NCBI GenBank assembly: GCA_030693705.1
Contig: JAUYAB010000078.1
Span: 1 to 64,000 of the forward strand
Direction of reading: 5' to 3'
Source: Ignavibacteria bacterium
Lineage (GTDB): Bacteria > Bacteroidota > Ignavibacteria > Ignavibacteriales > Ignavibacteriaceae
DNA: 64,000 nucleotides
The position numbers and the translations under genes were made by a program. The notes beneath the pieces are model-generated. The model was not told where the DNA came from. It made no database searches and worked only from the letters and a program-made list of their open reading frames with translations. Numbering within the stretch: the stretch's first letter is position 1; every line of letters begins with the position of its first letter. Below are positions 8,487-17,922 of the stretch, piece by piece.

Positions 8487-11400
8487 TTAAAAGTCTTCCC
8501 GTTTTTTATCAAAGTTTCTGTTAAGTTTAATTTCGACCAACACCTTTGTACCGCCGGTTGGAACTGATTCAAAGAAAAGTTTGCCGTTAATTAAGCGGGC
8601 TCTTTCTCTTATGCTCTTTAATCCAAGTCCTTCTGTAAGTTTAGATTGAATCTCTTGATCTGTCAGATCCAAACCTTTTCCGTTATCCTCAATACTTATT
8701 GAGATTGAATTATCTCTTTTTTTTATTTTTACCGAAGCTTTATCCGCGCCTGAATGTTTTACAATATTATTTATGGATTCTTGAATAATTCTGAAAATAT
8801 TTATTTCATTTTCAAATGGTATCAGACCGGTTACTTCATCACGATCATAAGAAATGGTGATGTTTGTAGCTTTCATTATTTTATTTATCATTGATCCAAC
8901 TGCTTTATTTAATCCAAGCCTTTCAAGTTGGTGCGGATGCAAATTAGCAGAAATTGCTTTTACCTCGTCTATTGATTCCTTTATTAAATCGGAAATCTGG
9001 AAAAGATCATCTTCGTTTTTCTCTTCAACCGAATTATAAAGATAGAGTAAATTTCTTATGACTAGGAGATTTTGCCCTAAGCTGTCGTGCAGCTCGTTTG
9101 AAAGTCTTTTTCTCTCTTCTTCCTGAGATTCAATTAACAGCTTTGAAAAATTTAATTGCTGCTCTTTTTCAGCCCGTAAATTTTTGATCTTCTTATAAAC
9201 TAATAAAGCTGACACAAAGATTATTGTTAAAACCGAAAGAACAATAAAATAACTATTGCGATAAAACGGGGGATGAACAATAATTGTTAAGCATGCGGCT
9301 TCGTTGTTCCAGTATCCATCATTATTACTCCCAATTACTTTTAGCTGATAGTTTCCTGGGCGAAGACTGGCAAAATTAATTTCTGATTTACTGCCAAGAT
9401 ATTTCCAATTTTTATCGAGCCCTTTAAGAATATATTTGAATTCGTTTTCTTCCGGGAATAAATAGTTGAGCGAGGCAAATCCCACGGTAATATTGCTTTG
9501 GTCATAATCTAATTCCATTTTTTTCAACTGGGTAATATCACAATTTGCTTTATATTCATCTCCCGCAATCTGCAGAGATGTAATGTAAACCGGAGGTGTT
9601 TTTTTGTTTTCCGTCAACCTACCCGGATTGAAATAGAGAAGTCCTGAAAAGCTTGGGAAATAAAGTGTCCCATCTTTGTCCTTAGACGGAAATCCGAAAT
9701 AAAAATCGCAGCCATCAACTTCTTCAATCATTGAATAAAATTTTAATCTTCCATTCACCGGATTAAAAGATCCAATTTCAGAATTCAGAGTTGAGAACCA
9801 GATAACCCCCGAATCATCTTGAATCATCGTATTGATTCCGCGGAACTTATCTTTATATATTATTTTAAACGAATACTTCCCTGTGGTATTTTTTGTAATT
9901 TTTGTCAATCCGGCAAAGCTGCTGTTCCAAATATTGTTTTGCTCATCTATTAGTACATGGGTTGAAGAGTTAATAAGATTTTTTATCCCGTCTCTATCGG
10001 CGTACATCATTTGAAATTCATTGTTTTTACTGTTGAACCTCTGTAGCCCCTGTGAGGTGCAAAACCAAAGGTTCCCAAATTTATCGCTCAGAATTTCGTC
10101 AACGTAATTACTGGCAAGATTCTTCGACCAATTTTTCCCGCTTGAAACTCGTTTGAATTTGATATTTTCAGACTTCTTTTCGGAAGCATCAATAATATTT
10201 ATTCCGCCGTTCCATGTTGTTATCCAAAGATTGTCATCGCCGTCTTCAGCAAACGACCTGATAAAATTAGAACTAATTGAATTGGATTTTAACGAATCAT
10301 AATAAAAATTCTTAAAACTTAATTTATCTCCCGGTTTAAAATTCTTAGGGATTTTTGTTCTGCTTATTCCTCCACCCCAGGTACCAATCCAAAAATTATT
10401 TTGCCTGTCCAAATAAAATCTTACCACTTCATCATTCGCATGATATGTAAAAGATTTTGGCAGGGTATAGTGATGAATTTTTTGCAGCCCCGGTTCAAGT
10501 ACATCTATCCCCAGGGAAGTAGCCAACCATAAATTACTGTTTTTATCAACATAACATCCAATTACTTTATTGCTGGATAATGAATTTACTAACGAGTTAT
10601 TAACGGAGATTTTTGTAAATCTTTCGGGCATCGTATTTAGTTTACTAATACCGCCAAAAGTTGAAATCCACAAAATTCCTTGAGGATCACAAAAAAGATG
10701 ATTCACCAAATTGTTAATCAAAGAGAAAGGTTTATCCGGGTTATGTTTATAATTTGTAATAACATTATTCTTTAAGTCGAATTTCGAAATTCCCTCTAAA
10801 GAACCGATCCACAGAATATCGTTATTTTGGAAACAAATATCGGTAAGAATGTCAGTTGAAAGGGTCTTATTATCCTTTTTTTTATGAGTCCACTGCGTGT
10901 ACGAAAAATTATTAATATTAACCATGTATAACCCCTCTCCGCCTGTTGCAATAAATACATAATCGGAATTTTGCGAAGCAACGATGCCACCCGTTTGTAC
11001 ATGCGGTATAAAGGTGGAAATATTTTTGGTGTCAAATTCTTCTTTCACAGGGTCAAATCGAACCACCCCTCTATAAAACATACCGAGCCAAAAAATGCCG
11101 TTCCGGTCTTCGCAAATAAGGTTAACAAGATTGGATAAATGATGTCCTTTTACTTTATCCGGGATTTTGTATTCTTTTATGAAATTAAATTTAATATCAG
11201 CTTTAATTAAACCAAAATTTGTTGCGAACCAAAAATTATTTTTTTTATCCCGATAAAAATTTGAAATACTATAATATTTTATCCAGTTTTTTTTGTCTTC
11301 CAATTTTTTAAATTTCCCGGTTCTATAATCATAGATGGTTAAGATACCCTGACCGGTTATTATCAAAATCTCGTCATAGGATATTTCGTAAACAAATCCA

Positions 11401-11678
11401 ATTACATCTTCAGGTATGCTGCAAGAATCTTTTTCATCATTCTTAAAAACTTTAAATCGTAAACCATCGTATCTGCAAAGACCATTATCTGTTGCAAACC
11501 AAACAAAACCCCGGGAATCAATTAAAGAATGATAGACTTTATTCGAAGGTAAGCCGTTTTTTACCGTCAAGTTTTCAATTTTTTTTTGAGAAAAAAGTAA
11601 ACTCGACAAAAGTAGAAATATTAAGAAAAATGTTTTAATAGTTTTCCTATAATTGTTTGATGCAAATGACAAATTCAT
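8487..11678 (-). CDS. Propeller-type sensor histidine kinase (Reg_prop, Y_Y_Y, HisKA_3, HATPase)
   Basis: 1063 residues. A signal or anchor helix at 14-30 is followed by periplasmic two-component-regulator propeller repeats (motifs such as LWIGSLEG, LWFCTSQG, FWIGTWGGG). Then come a Y_Y_Y immunoglobulin-like domain ending near residue 800, one membrane helix (about 809-828), a short coiled coil, and a HisKA_3 domain with phospho-acceptor H864 in NELHDSLGQ. The C-terminal ATPase domain has the N-box (IIQESINNIVKHS) and G-boxes (DNGKGLDL, GLGLKSIRERA). Related kinases in Bacteroidota sense extracellular glycans or other ligands through the propeller; the ligand here is unknown. It is encoded with its LuxR-type partner. 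Unlike hybrid two-component systems, the receiver and helix-turn-helix are on a separate protein. Confidence 0.93.
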   Translation of the reverse strand: MNLSFASNNYRKTIKTFFLIFLLLSSLLFSQKKIENLTVKNGLPSNKVYHSLIDSRGFVWFATDNGLCRYDGLRFKVFKNDEKDSCSIPEDVIGFVYEISYDEILIITGQGILTIYDYRTGKFKKLEDKKNWIKYYSISNFYRDKKNNFWFATNFGLIKADIKFNFIKEYKIPDKVKGHHLSNLVNLICEDRNGIFWLGMFYRGVVRFDPVKEEFDTKNISTFIPHVQTGGIVASQNSDYVFIATGGEGLYMVNINNFSYTQWTHKKKDNKTLSTDILTDICFQNNDILWIGSLEGISKFDLKNNVITNYKHNPDKPFSLINNLVNHLFCDPQGILWISTFGGISKLNTMPERFTKISVNNSLVNSLSSNKVIGCYVDKNSNLWLATSLGIDVLEPGLQKIHHYTLPKSFTYHANDEVVRFYLDRQNNFWIGTWGGGISRTKIPKNFKPGDKLSFKNFYYDSLKSNSISSNFIRSFAEDGDDNLWITTWNGGINIIDASEKKSENIKFKRVSSGKNWSKNLASNYVDEILSDKFGNLWFCTSQGLQRFNSKNNEFQMMYADRDGIKNLINSSTHVLIDEQNNIWNSSFAGLTKITKNTTGKYSFKIIYKDKFRGINTMIQDDSGVIWFSTLNSEIGSFNPVNGRLKFYSMIEEVDGCDFYFGFPSKDKDGTLYFPSFSGLLYFNPGRLTENKKTPPVYITSLQIAGDEYKANCDITQLKKMELDYDQSNITVGFASLNYLFPEENEFKYILKGLDKNWKYLGSKSEINFASLRPGNYQLKVIGSNNDGYWNNEAACLTIIVHPPFYRNSYFIVLSVLTIIFVSALLVYKKIKNLRAEKEQQLNFSKLLIESQEEERKRLSNELHDSLGQNLLVIRNLLYLYNSVEEKNEDDLFQISDLIKESIDEVKAISANLHPHQLERLGLNKAVGSMINKIMKATNITISYDRDEVTGLIPFENEINIFRIIQESINNIVKHSGADKASVKIKKRDNSISISIEDNGKGLDLTDQEIQSKLTEGLGLKSIRERARLINGKLFFESVPTGGTKVLVEIKLNRNFDKKREDF

Positions 11679-11775
11679 CCGAAAGACGTAAACTTGTTAG
11701 TGAAAATTACTGAAAACGGTTGAGTTAATGGAAAAAAACTTGTCCATGTTGTTAAATGTCATACTGAAGAAATTT

Positions 11776-13095
11776 TTAAAGTGTTTTTGCCTTGAATAAA
11801 TTTTCCAAAACGCGCGATGTTTCTAAATATTTTTGCTGAATTTCAGCCGATGGAATTTCGTCCTCGCTTCTAAAATCAAATTCAATTTCCATCACTTCAA
11901 AAAGACGATTGAGCGAAGCAAACATCGGCTGTGGCGGAAAACCATTATCCCGCAAGTAGTGAATAAGCTTTAACGCTTTGAATCCGTCAAACCAAATATT
12001 TTTTTGCCGCTGCAGTTGTTCATCTGTTTTGGCTGTGCGCGATATTTCACTCCACGCTTTTTCAAACTTCTGTTCACTTAAAAAAGCAGCAAGACTTGAA
12101 TGAACTTTTTCCGCTTCAACTAAAAATTCTTCCGCCGATAAATCATTCAGCAAAAATAATTGCAGCCACTTTTTCAAAACCAAGAACGAATTGAAATTGT
12201 AAAGAAGATATTCATTCTGAATTTGACTGAGAAATCTATTAACCCTCTGCCCTGTTCCAAACGGCACCCGCCACGATCCGCGCGACGAAGGATAGACGAA
12301 AGCATTTTTTATTTCTCCAATCGAAACATTTTTCGCTAACTTTTCTAGGAAGTAAAAATCCTCCGCCGCTTTTTGTTTGTTCATTCCTTCAACTTTTATG
12401 TAGCTTTCAACATCGCAGATCATTGTTGAACCAATGGTATGGAATGCGTAGGGCGAACCGGCAAACCGCAAACTTAAAACGTAATAGCGGAGAAAAATTT
12501 CATAACAGAGAATTGCCTCACGGTTTTCTTCATTCGATAAAGAATGCCGAAACGTTGTTACCGCCGCATGCAAGTTCTGTCGGTTGAACTCTTCATAAAT
12601 TTCTGTAAAATAATTTTGCGAGACTGTGCAATCGGCATCAAGACAAACAAGAATATTTTTTTTCGTGGATTCATAATTAAAAAATGAGAGAGCCGCGTCC
12701 ATCCCGATTTTACGCGCTAAACCTACTCCCCCGTTTTTCTCATCAAGTTCATTGCCGGAACTTGCAGCATCGATAAATCCCAAAGAAAAACTTTTACATA
12801 AACTTTCATCGCTCAACTTTCCACGTAAATACTCAATTGTCTTTTCGTTTTCTATCTTAACTTCGTCGATGGAAGATTTCAAATTGTTTACAACGAACAG
12901 AACTAAAATTTTATCGGCATATTTATTATCGGCGGCTGAAAGAGAAGCGAGCAATCTTTTTACATTTTCATATTCGCTAATTGCGGGAACAACAACGATC
13001 ATTTCAATTTTGGCGGAAGATCGCCAGGTTAAAGGGCGAACTTCGGTTCCATATTTGTCTAAATATTTTTTTACTTTTAGCGGAAGAGAGGGCAT
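11776..13095 (-). CDS. Family 2 glycosyltransferase (GT-A fold)
   Basis: 439 residues. The start IEMIVVVPAISEYENVKRLL is the usual nucleotide-sugar binding strand, and the metal-binding DxD is D153-A-D155 in LVCLDADCTVS. No membrane helix is evident, so it probably works at the cytoplasmic face. The acceptor and donor cannot be told from sequence. The gene overlaps the end of miaA by 19 bases in another frame, so the two are co-transcribed. A functional link with tRNA modification is not implied. Confidence 0.8.
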   Translation of the reverse strand: MPSLPLKVKKYLDKYGTEVRPLTWRSSAKIEMIVVVPAISEYENVKRLLASLSAADNKYADKILVLFVVNNLKSSIDEVKIENEKTIEYLRGKLSDESLCKSFSLGFIDAASSGNELDEKNGGVGLARKIGMDAALSFFNYESTKKNILVCLDADCTVSQNYFTEIYEEFNRQNLHAAVTTFRHSLSNEENREAILCYEIFLRYYVLSLRFAGSPYAFHTIGSTMICDVESYIKVEGMNKQKAAEDFYFLEKLAKNVSIGEIKNAFVYPSSRGSWRVPFGTGQRVNRFLSQIQNEYLLYNFNSFLVLKKWLQLFLLNDLSAEEFLVEAEKVHSSLAAFLSEQKFEKAWSEISRTAKTDEQLQRQKNIWFDGFKALKLIHYLRDNGFPPQPMFASLNRLFEVMEIEFDFRSEDEIPSAEIQQKYLETSRVLENLFKAKTL

Positions 13096-13991
13096 TTCGA
13101 TTCGATCAGTTTTTTTGCTCCCTCAAAATCAGCTTCAGGAAGCCAATTTATTATAACCCCTTCGCGCTCCATTTTTCGAAACCATGTCATTTGCCGTTTT
13201 GCAAATTGATGAATAGCGCTGCGGAGTTTCTGGAACATATCGTTGTATGTTAATTCCTTTTGAAGATACAAACCGATATAGCGATATTCCAATCCGAAAA
13301 AATTTAATTTCTCAAAGGTAATTCCTTCGGCAACAAGCTGTTCAACTTCTTCAATCATTCCATTTTGCAAGCGGAGTTTCAGCCGCTCGGAAATTCTTTC
13401 TTTTACGATTTTTCTTTCCGGTTGAATCCCGATAGTGAACGAAGAAACGGGAACAGATTTATCTTCTTCTTCCGCGGGATAAGCTTCGGCTACAAGAATT
13501 GCTTTTATTAGTCGCTCTTTGTTAAGAATATCCGTAGTGTTGTGCGGATTTGGATTAAGAAAACGGAGTAGTCCCAACAATTTTTCATCTGAAAAGTTTT
13601 CTAACTCATCTCTGCGTGTGGAATTAAAATCGGTTTTAGCGAGATGATATTTTTGCAAAACTGCTGAAAGATACAAACCCGTTCCACCCGTTAAGAAAGG
13701 AGTTTTTTGCTTTGCTATTATTGATCGGAAAGCTTTTGAAAAATGTTCTTTAAAAAGATACAAATTAAATTCTTCATCCGGCTCCACAACATCAATAAGA
13801 TGGTAAGGAACTTCTCTTCCGTTGACAAGAAATTCTTGCAGATCTTTTCCGGTGCCGATGTTCATTCGCTTATAAACCTGGCGGGAATCGGCGGAAATAA
13901 TTTCGCCTTCATAATAATCTGCAAGGGCTGCGGCTAATCGGGTTTTACCGCAGGCTGTGGGACCCAGCACGGTGATAAGGTTATAAGCCAT
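13077..13991 (-). CDS. miaA: tRNA dimethylallyltransferase
   Basis: 304 residues, normal for the family. MiaA transfers the dimethylallyl group to N6 of A37 in tRNAs that read UNN codons. The P-loop GPTACGKT lies at residues 10-17, and the following SADSRQVYKRMNIGTGKD carries the catalytic Asp and the tRNA-binding loop. The characteristic HLIDVVEPDEEFN segment and a C-terminal QFAKRQMTWFR motif are also present. It overlaps the downstream glycosyltransferase gene by 19 bases. Confidence 0.96.
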   Translation of the reverse strand: MAYNLITVLGPTACGKTRLAAALADYYEGEIISADSRQVYKRMNIGTGKDLQEFLVNGREVPYHLIDVVEPDEEFNLYLFKEHFSKAFRSIIAKQKTPFLTGGTGLYLSAVLQKYHLAKTDFNSTRRDELENFSDEKLLGLLRFLNPNPHNTTDILNKERLIKAILVAEAYPAEEEDKSVPVSSFTIGIQPERKIVKERISERLKLRLQNGMIEEVEQLVAEGITFEKLNFFGLEYRYIGLYLQKELTYNDMFQKLRSAIHQFAKRQMTWFRKMEREGVIINWLPEADFEGAKKLIESKCPLFR

Positions 13992-14001
13992 TCAACAAAA
14001 A

Positions 14002-16143
14002 CTAATTTTCAATTGGCAGCAAAATGGAGAAAATTGCACCTTCTCCCAATGAACTCTCTACCGAAATGGTTCCGTTATGTTTCTTAACAATGTTTTCGGC
14101 TATCGGTAATCCCAAACCCATTCCTTCTTTTTTGCCCTGACTCATGAAGGGTTCAAAAATCCTTTCCAAAACGCTTTCAGGAATACCGATTCCATTATCT
14201 TTAAAAGATATTTTCACATTGTGTAATTCAACCGAAGTTGAAACGAAAAGTTTACCGCCGTCAGGCATTGCATCGCAAGCGTTTTTAGTAATTTGATAAC
14301 AGGCTTGATAGAGTTCCTTCTTATCAACATTAACATTCACATCGCGGTCAAATTTTTTGAACAACTTTACTCCGCGGTACTCTACATACTCAGCCAGTTT
14401 AAGTACAATTTCATCCATCACTCCGTTTAGCGATCTCTTCTTCAGCCGGTAAAAAGTTTTCCCTTCGGCGTAAGCCAAAGTTGATTGGATAATTTCATTC
14501 ACGTTCGCCACCTGCTCGATCATCAGATCCATCACTTGTTTTACATCTTCGGGAACATTCTTTCGTTTAACATGTTCCGCAAATTGCTTAATGGTGAGAA
14601 CCGGTTTTTTTATATCCGAAAGAATAAAGTTCGTTAATTTACCAAGTGAAACAAGTTTGTCGGTTTTGATTAGTTGCTGCATCAGTTCTGCGTTGGATAA
14701 TGCAAGTGCGGCATGCACGGAAAGAGCTTCGAGAAAATCAAGATCAATCTGGCTAAATTCTCCGCGAGAAGAATTTAATAATTGAATAACCCCGATGATA
14801 AGTCCTTCTCTGTTTTTAATCGGAAAGCAGATCATCGATTTAGTTGTGTAGCCTGACATTTTATCTATGTCGCTATCGAATCGATCATCTTCGTGAACAT
14901 CGGTAAGATTTATTATTTCACCGGTTTTAGCAACGCTGCCGGCGAGTCCCTGCCCGATCTTCAATCTAATTTCTTCGATATCATCGCCGCGTAAAACTTT
15001 AGACCAGAGTTCTCCTTTGTCGTAATCCAAAATGTAGAGCGTCCCTCGATCAGCAAAAGTAAGTGAAGTAGCGGCTTCAACAATGGCGCGAAGCACTTCA
15101 TCAATTTTGATGTTTGAATTTACTTTTTCCGCTGCATCAATAATAAGCTGTAATTGGTCGGCAGTTAAGCCAACGGCATTCTTGTGTTCATTCTGAAAAA
15201 AGAGTTGCTGGCTGTTCTCCGGAGAAAGAGAAGGTTTCGGCTCGTCCACAGGTTCATCAACAAAGGTATGGTTATTCGGCACTTCTGAAACACCCCAGAA
15301 GCTGTTTTCAATCGGTTCGTGGATAAGCGGAGTGTTAATTTCTTGCTCTTTCGGTTCATGGGTTTCCTCTACGTTAGTCAAATCTTCTTCCGATGGTAAT
15401 GAAAAATCCCAGCTTGCGCTTTCGGGTTCAACAGCCTGCGTTTTGGAATAATCGTGCGGTGCAGGTTCTTCAATACTTATTTCATTAAACGAAGATTTGA
15501 ATTTATCGGTATCAAAAGAAATTTCTGATTCAGTTTCCGAAGCAATTTCCTTTTCCGCAGAAAGAAAGCTATCGAACGTGGTGTCCTTAGGAGCATCCGG
15601 TTTTTCATCTTTTAAATTAAAAGGATCTTCGTCCGAAGAAGGTGAGAATGAATCGAAGTTAAAAGATTCCCGGGTAATATTTTGATATTCTTCTGTTCTT
15701 TCAGATTGCGGAAGCTCCTCGGCGCCGGATAAACTCTCTATTCCCTGGAGGTTGTTTGAGATGGTTCGGTTTACGGTGATAAGATCATTTAATTCTTTTC
15801 GCTTCAGCAGATAAAGGATTGAATGAGTTTCTGCAACGGCGGAGGAGGTGCGGGAGGTCATCGATAGTAATTCTTTTTCACCAAAAAAATCAGTTGCGGT
15901 TTTTAGAAAGATTCTTTGCCCGTCAACCGGTGCGGAGAATTTTATTTTTACATCGCCTTCAAGGATTAAGCAAATATGTTCGGCGGAATCTCCCGCTTTG
16001 TAAATGATATCCCCTTCTTTGAATTCAACTACATCCTTAGTATTAAAGGGGAACTCATAAGAGCTTTCAGGAACGTTTGAGAAAAGTTTATTTGCTTTTA
16101 TCAGAACAATCGGTTTTATTTGGGTTGCCATTTTAAATACCAT
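14002..16143 (-). CDS. cNMP-binding/GAF/HATPase signalling protein lacking the phospho-acceptor His
   Basis: 713 residues and no membrane helix, so cytoplasmic. Residues about 15-130 form a cyclic-nucleotide-binding (CRP-like) beta barrel. Residues 135-325 are a long acidic, Ser/Glu-rich linker of low complexity. A GAF domain covers about 335-490. The next segment looks like a kinase dimerisation helix (LVSLGKLTNFILSDIKKPV), but where kinases have His (as in GIAHEIRNP) this protein has S509. The ATPase domain is complete: N621 in the N-box, DNGIG at 649-653, and a GMGLGLPIAENIV G2 box. Either the protein is a pseudokinase or ATP-dependent regulator, or it phosphorylates in trans. MVFK at the start may be dispensable, since a second ATG lies four codons in. 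It is divergent from the DNA glycosylase gene 20 bases away. Confidence 0.88.
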   Translation of the reverse strand: MVFKMATQIKPIVLIKANKLFSNVPESSYEFPFNTKDVVEFKEGDIIYKAGDSAEHICLILEGDVKIKFSAPVDGQRIFLKTATDFFGEKELLSMTSRTSSAVAETHSILYLLKRKELNDLITVNRTISNNLQGIESLSGAEELPQSERTEEYQNITRESFNFDSFSPSSDEDPFNLKDEKPDAPKDTTFDSFLSAEKEIASETESEISFDTDKFKSSFNEISIEEPAPHDYSKTQAVEPESASWDFSLPSEEDLTNVEETHEPKEQEINTPLIHEPIENSFWGVSEVPNNHTFVDEPVDEPKPSLSPENSQQLFFQNEHKNAVGLTADQLQLIIDAAEKVNSNIKIDEVLRAIVEAATSLTFADRGTLYILDYDKGELWSKVLRGDDIEEIRLKIGQGLAGSVAKTGEIINLTDVHEDDRFDSDIDKMSGYTTKSMICFPIKNREGLIIGVIQLLNSSRGEFSQIDLDFLEALSVHAALALSNAELMQQLIKTDKLVSLGKLTNFILSDIKKPVLTIKQFAEHVKRKNVPEDVKQVMDLMIEQVANVNEIIQSTLAYAEGKTFYRLKKRSLNGVMDEIVLKLAEYVEYRGVKLFKKFDRDVNVNVDKKELYQACYQITKNACDAMPDGGKLFVSTSVELHNVKISFKDNGIGIPESVLERIFEPFMSQGKKEGMGLGLPIAENIVKKHNGTISVESSLGEGAIFSILLPIEN

Positions 16144-16163
16144 TTTTTTTCTATATAATTATA

Positions 16164-16775
16164 ATGAATTCTTTAGAAATTAGAAACGGAATTAATCATT
16201 TAAATGATATGGATCCTGTTCTTAGAGGGATTATATCACAGACTCAACCTTGCGGCATTAAGCCCCGCAAGAATTATTATCCATCGCTTATACAAGCAAT
16301 AATCAATCAGCAGCTTTCTATAAAAGCCGGGGAAAGCATTTACAAAAAATTTTCAGCCCGGTTTGGAATACAACCTAAACCGGAAAATGTTTCGGCTGCA
16401 TCGGTTGAAGAGTTGCGAAGTTTCGGTCTTTCGAACGCAAAAGCAAGATACGTGAAAGATCTTTCTGAAAAAATCTTATCGAACGAACTTTCGTTCAAAA
16501 ATATTTCTAAAAGATCAAACGATGAAATTATTAATGAACTTACAAAAGTTAAAGGGATCGGCGTTTGGACCGCCCATATGTTTTTGATCTTTACGCTTGG
16601 AAGATTGGATGTTTTGCCGGTCGGTGATCTGGGAATAAAAAATGCTGTTCGCAAAAATTATCGTCTAAAAGAACTTCCGAACGAATCCCAAATAGCCGCA
16701 CTCTGTAAAAAGAAAAAGTGGAAACCGTATCAGTCAATTGCAAGCTGGTACCTATGGATGAGCCTCGAATTATAG
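16164..16775 (+). CDS. DNA-3-methyladenine glycosylase II family (HhH-GPD)
   Basis: 203 residues, shorter than E. coli AlkA (282) because the N-terminal beta domain is missing. It excises alkylated bases from DNA. The helix-hairpin-helix is LTKVKGIGVWTAHMFL, followed by the Gly/Pro-rich loop and catalytic D155 in LPVGDLGIKNAV. No Fe-S cysteine cluster is present, which separates it from Nth/MutY. It is divergent from the GAF protein gene, with a 20-base gap that must hold both starts. Confidence 0.9.
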   Translation: MNSLEIRNGINHLNDMDPVLRGIISQTQPCGIKPRKNYYPSLIQAIINQQLSIKAGESIYKKFSARFGIQPKPENVSAASVEELRSFGLSNAKARYVKDLSEKILSNELSFKNISKRSNDEIINELTKVKGIGVWTAHMFLIFTLGRLDVLPVGDLGIKNAVRKNYRLKELPNESQIAALCKKKKWKPYQSIASWYLWMSLEL

Positions 16776-16833
16776 TACTCTAAAAATTTTCGCTATTTTA
16801 AGAATCGAAAATCCAAAATTTACATCTTACGGC

Positions 16834-17394
16834 ATGAATGAAGAACAATTAATTGCTTCTGCAAAAAACGGTGATAGAAAAGCGCTTACCGAACTTGTGA
16901 AAAATTACGAGCAGACGGTTTACAGTTTCGCTTTTAAAGTTTGCAGAGACCGCGAAAAAGCGGAGAACATGATGCAGGAAACATTTTACAGTATGATAAA
17001 ATCGCTGCACCAGTTTGACGGAAATTCAAAACTTTCAACATGGCTTTACCGCATTGTGGTTAATCATTGTTTAATGGAAGCGCGAAAAAGCAGCCGCTAT
17101 ACGTTTGTTGAACAAGAAACCGATGAAAGCTTGTTCGATGAAAAATATATCGCAGATTGGTCCACGCTGCCGATAAAAAATTTAGAGACAACAGAACTAC
17201 GAAACATTTTGGATACAGCTATAAACAAATTACAACCGGAGTACCGTGTGGTTTTTACACTGCGAGATGTTGAAGAATATTCAACCGAAGAAACTGCAAA
17301 GATGTTGGAACTCTCGATACCGGCTGTAAAATCGCGCCTGCATAGAGCGCGGTCATTTTTAAGAAATGAAATTACAAAGGCATTTCAGGAATGA
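16834..17394 (+). CDS. ECF-type RNA polymerase sigma factor
   Basis: 186 residues. Region 2 (about residues 20-95) contains AENMMQETFYSMIKSLHQF and STWLYRIVVNHCLMEARK; region 4 (about 125-180) has LQPEYRVVFTLRDVEEYST and a helix-turn-helix ending IPAVKSRLHRARSFL. There is no region 1 or 3, as expected for ECF sigmas. Its stop overlaps the start of the zinc-finger gene by four bases (ATGA), the classic sigma/anti-sigma arrangement. The regulon is unknown. The two genes that follow may belong to the same transcript. Confidence 0.95.
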   Translation: MNEEQLIASAKNGDRKALTELVKNYEQTVYSFAFKVCRDREKAENMMQETFYSMIKSLHQFDGNSKLSTWLYRIVVNHCLMEARKSSRYTFVEQETDESLFDEKYIADWSTLPIKNLETTELRNILDTAINKLQPEYRVVFTLRDVEEYSTEETAKMLELSIPAVKSRLHRARSFLRNEITKAFQE

Positions 17395-17633
17395 AAGAAG
17401 AAATAGTATCGTGTAAAGAAGTGATGAGCCACATTTGTGAAAGTCTCAGCGAAGAGATGGACTCACCAAAATGCGTAGCAATTAAAGATCATATAGACAA
17501 TTGTGAAGGATGCAGGAGTTATTTCTCTTCAGTTGAAATGACGATTGACCTTTATAAAAAATGTACCGAAACGCTCCCGGATGATGTCCATAAAAAATTA
17601 ATGGCGTTTTTAGAATTAACCGATGAAAAATAA
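17391..17633 (+). CDS. Short zinc-finger anti-sigma factor
   Basis: 80 residues, with the zinc-binding anti-sigma pattern HIDNCEGCRSYF (H-x3-C-x2-C) plus upstream Cys residues in CKEVMSHICE. There is no membrane helix, so it is likely a soluble anti-sigma of the type that responds to redox or metal state (inference from family). It is translationally coupled to the sigma gene by an ATGA overlap. Confidence 0.85.
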   Translation: MKEEIVSCKEVMSHICESLSEEMDSPKCVAIKDHIDNCEGCRSYFSSVEMTIDLYKKCTETLPDDVHKKLMAFLELTDEK

Positions 17634-17656
17634 AATAGATAAAGAGGAAAATAATT

Positions 17657-17905
17657 ATGCCCGTTTTTGAATACCGCTGCCAAGCATGTAATGAAAAATT
17701 TGAAGTGCTTCATAAATCTTCAACAAAAATAGACGATGTTACCTGTCCGAAATGCCAATCGAAAGAGAATAAAAAACTTCTTTCATCTTTTGCGGCTTCG
17801 GTAAGCTCCGGTTCTTCCTACGATGGCGGATGCTCAACCGGAACATGCGGAACAAATTACAACAGCGGCGGCGGATGCGCTTCCGGTATGTGCGGGTTAA
17901 ATTAA
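17657..17905 (+). CDS. FmdB-type zinc ribbon protein with Cys-rich tail
   Basis: 82 residues. The N-terminal MPVFEYRCQACNEKFE and the later VTCPKCQSKE give the two CxxC pairs of an FmdB/CxxC zinc ribbon. The tail is rich in Gly, Ser and Cys and adds two CxxxxC pairs (CSTGTC and CASGMC). The function is not defined for the family. It lies 23 bases after the anti-sigma gene, so it is probably in the same operon. Confidence 0.85.
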   Translation: MPVFEYRCQACNEKFEVLHKSSTKIDDVTCPKCQSKENKKLLSSFAASVSSGSSYDGGCSTGTCGTNYNSGGGCASGMCGLN

Positions 17906-17922
17906 CACAAGTGGCAATAACT

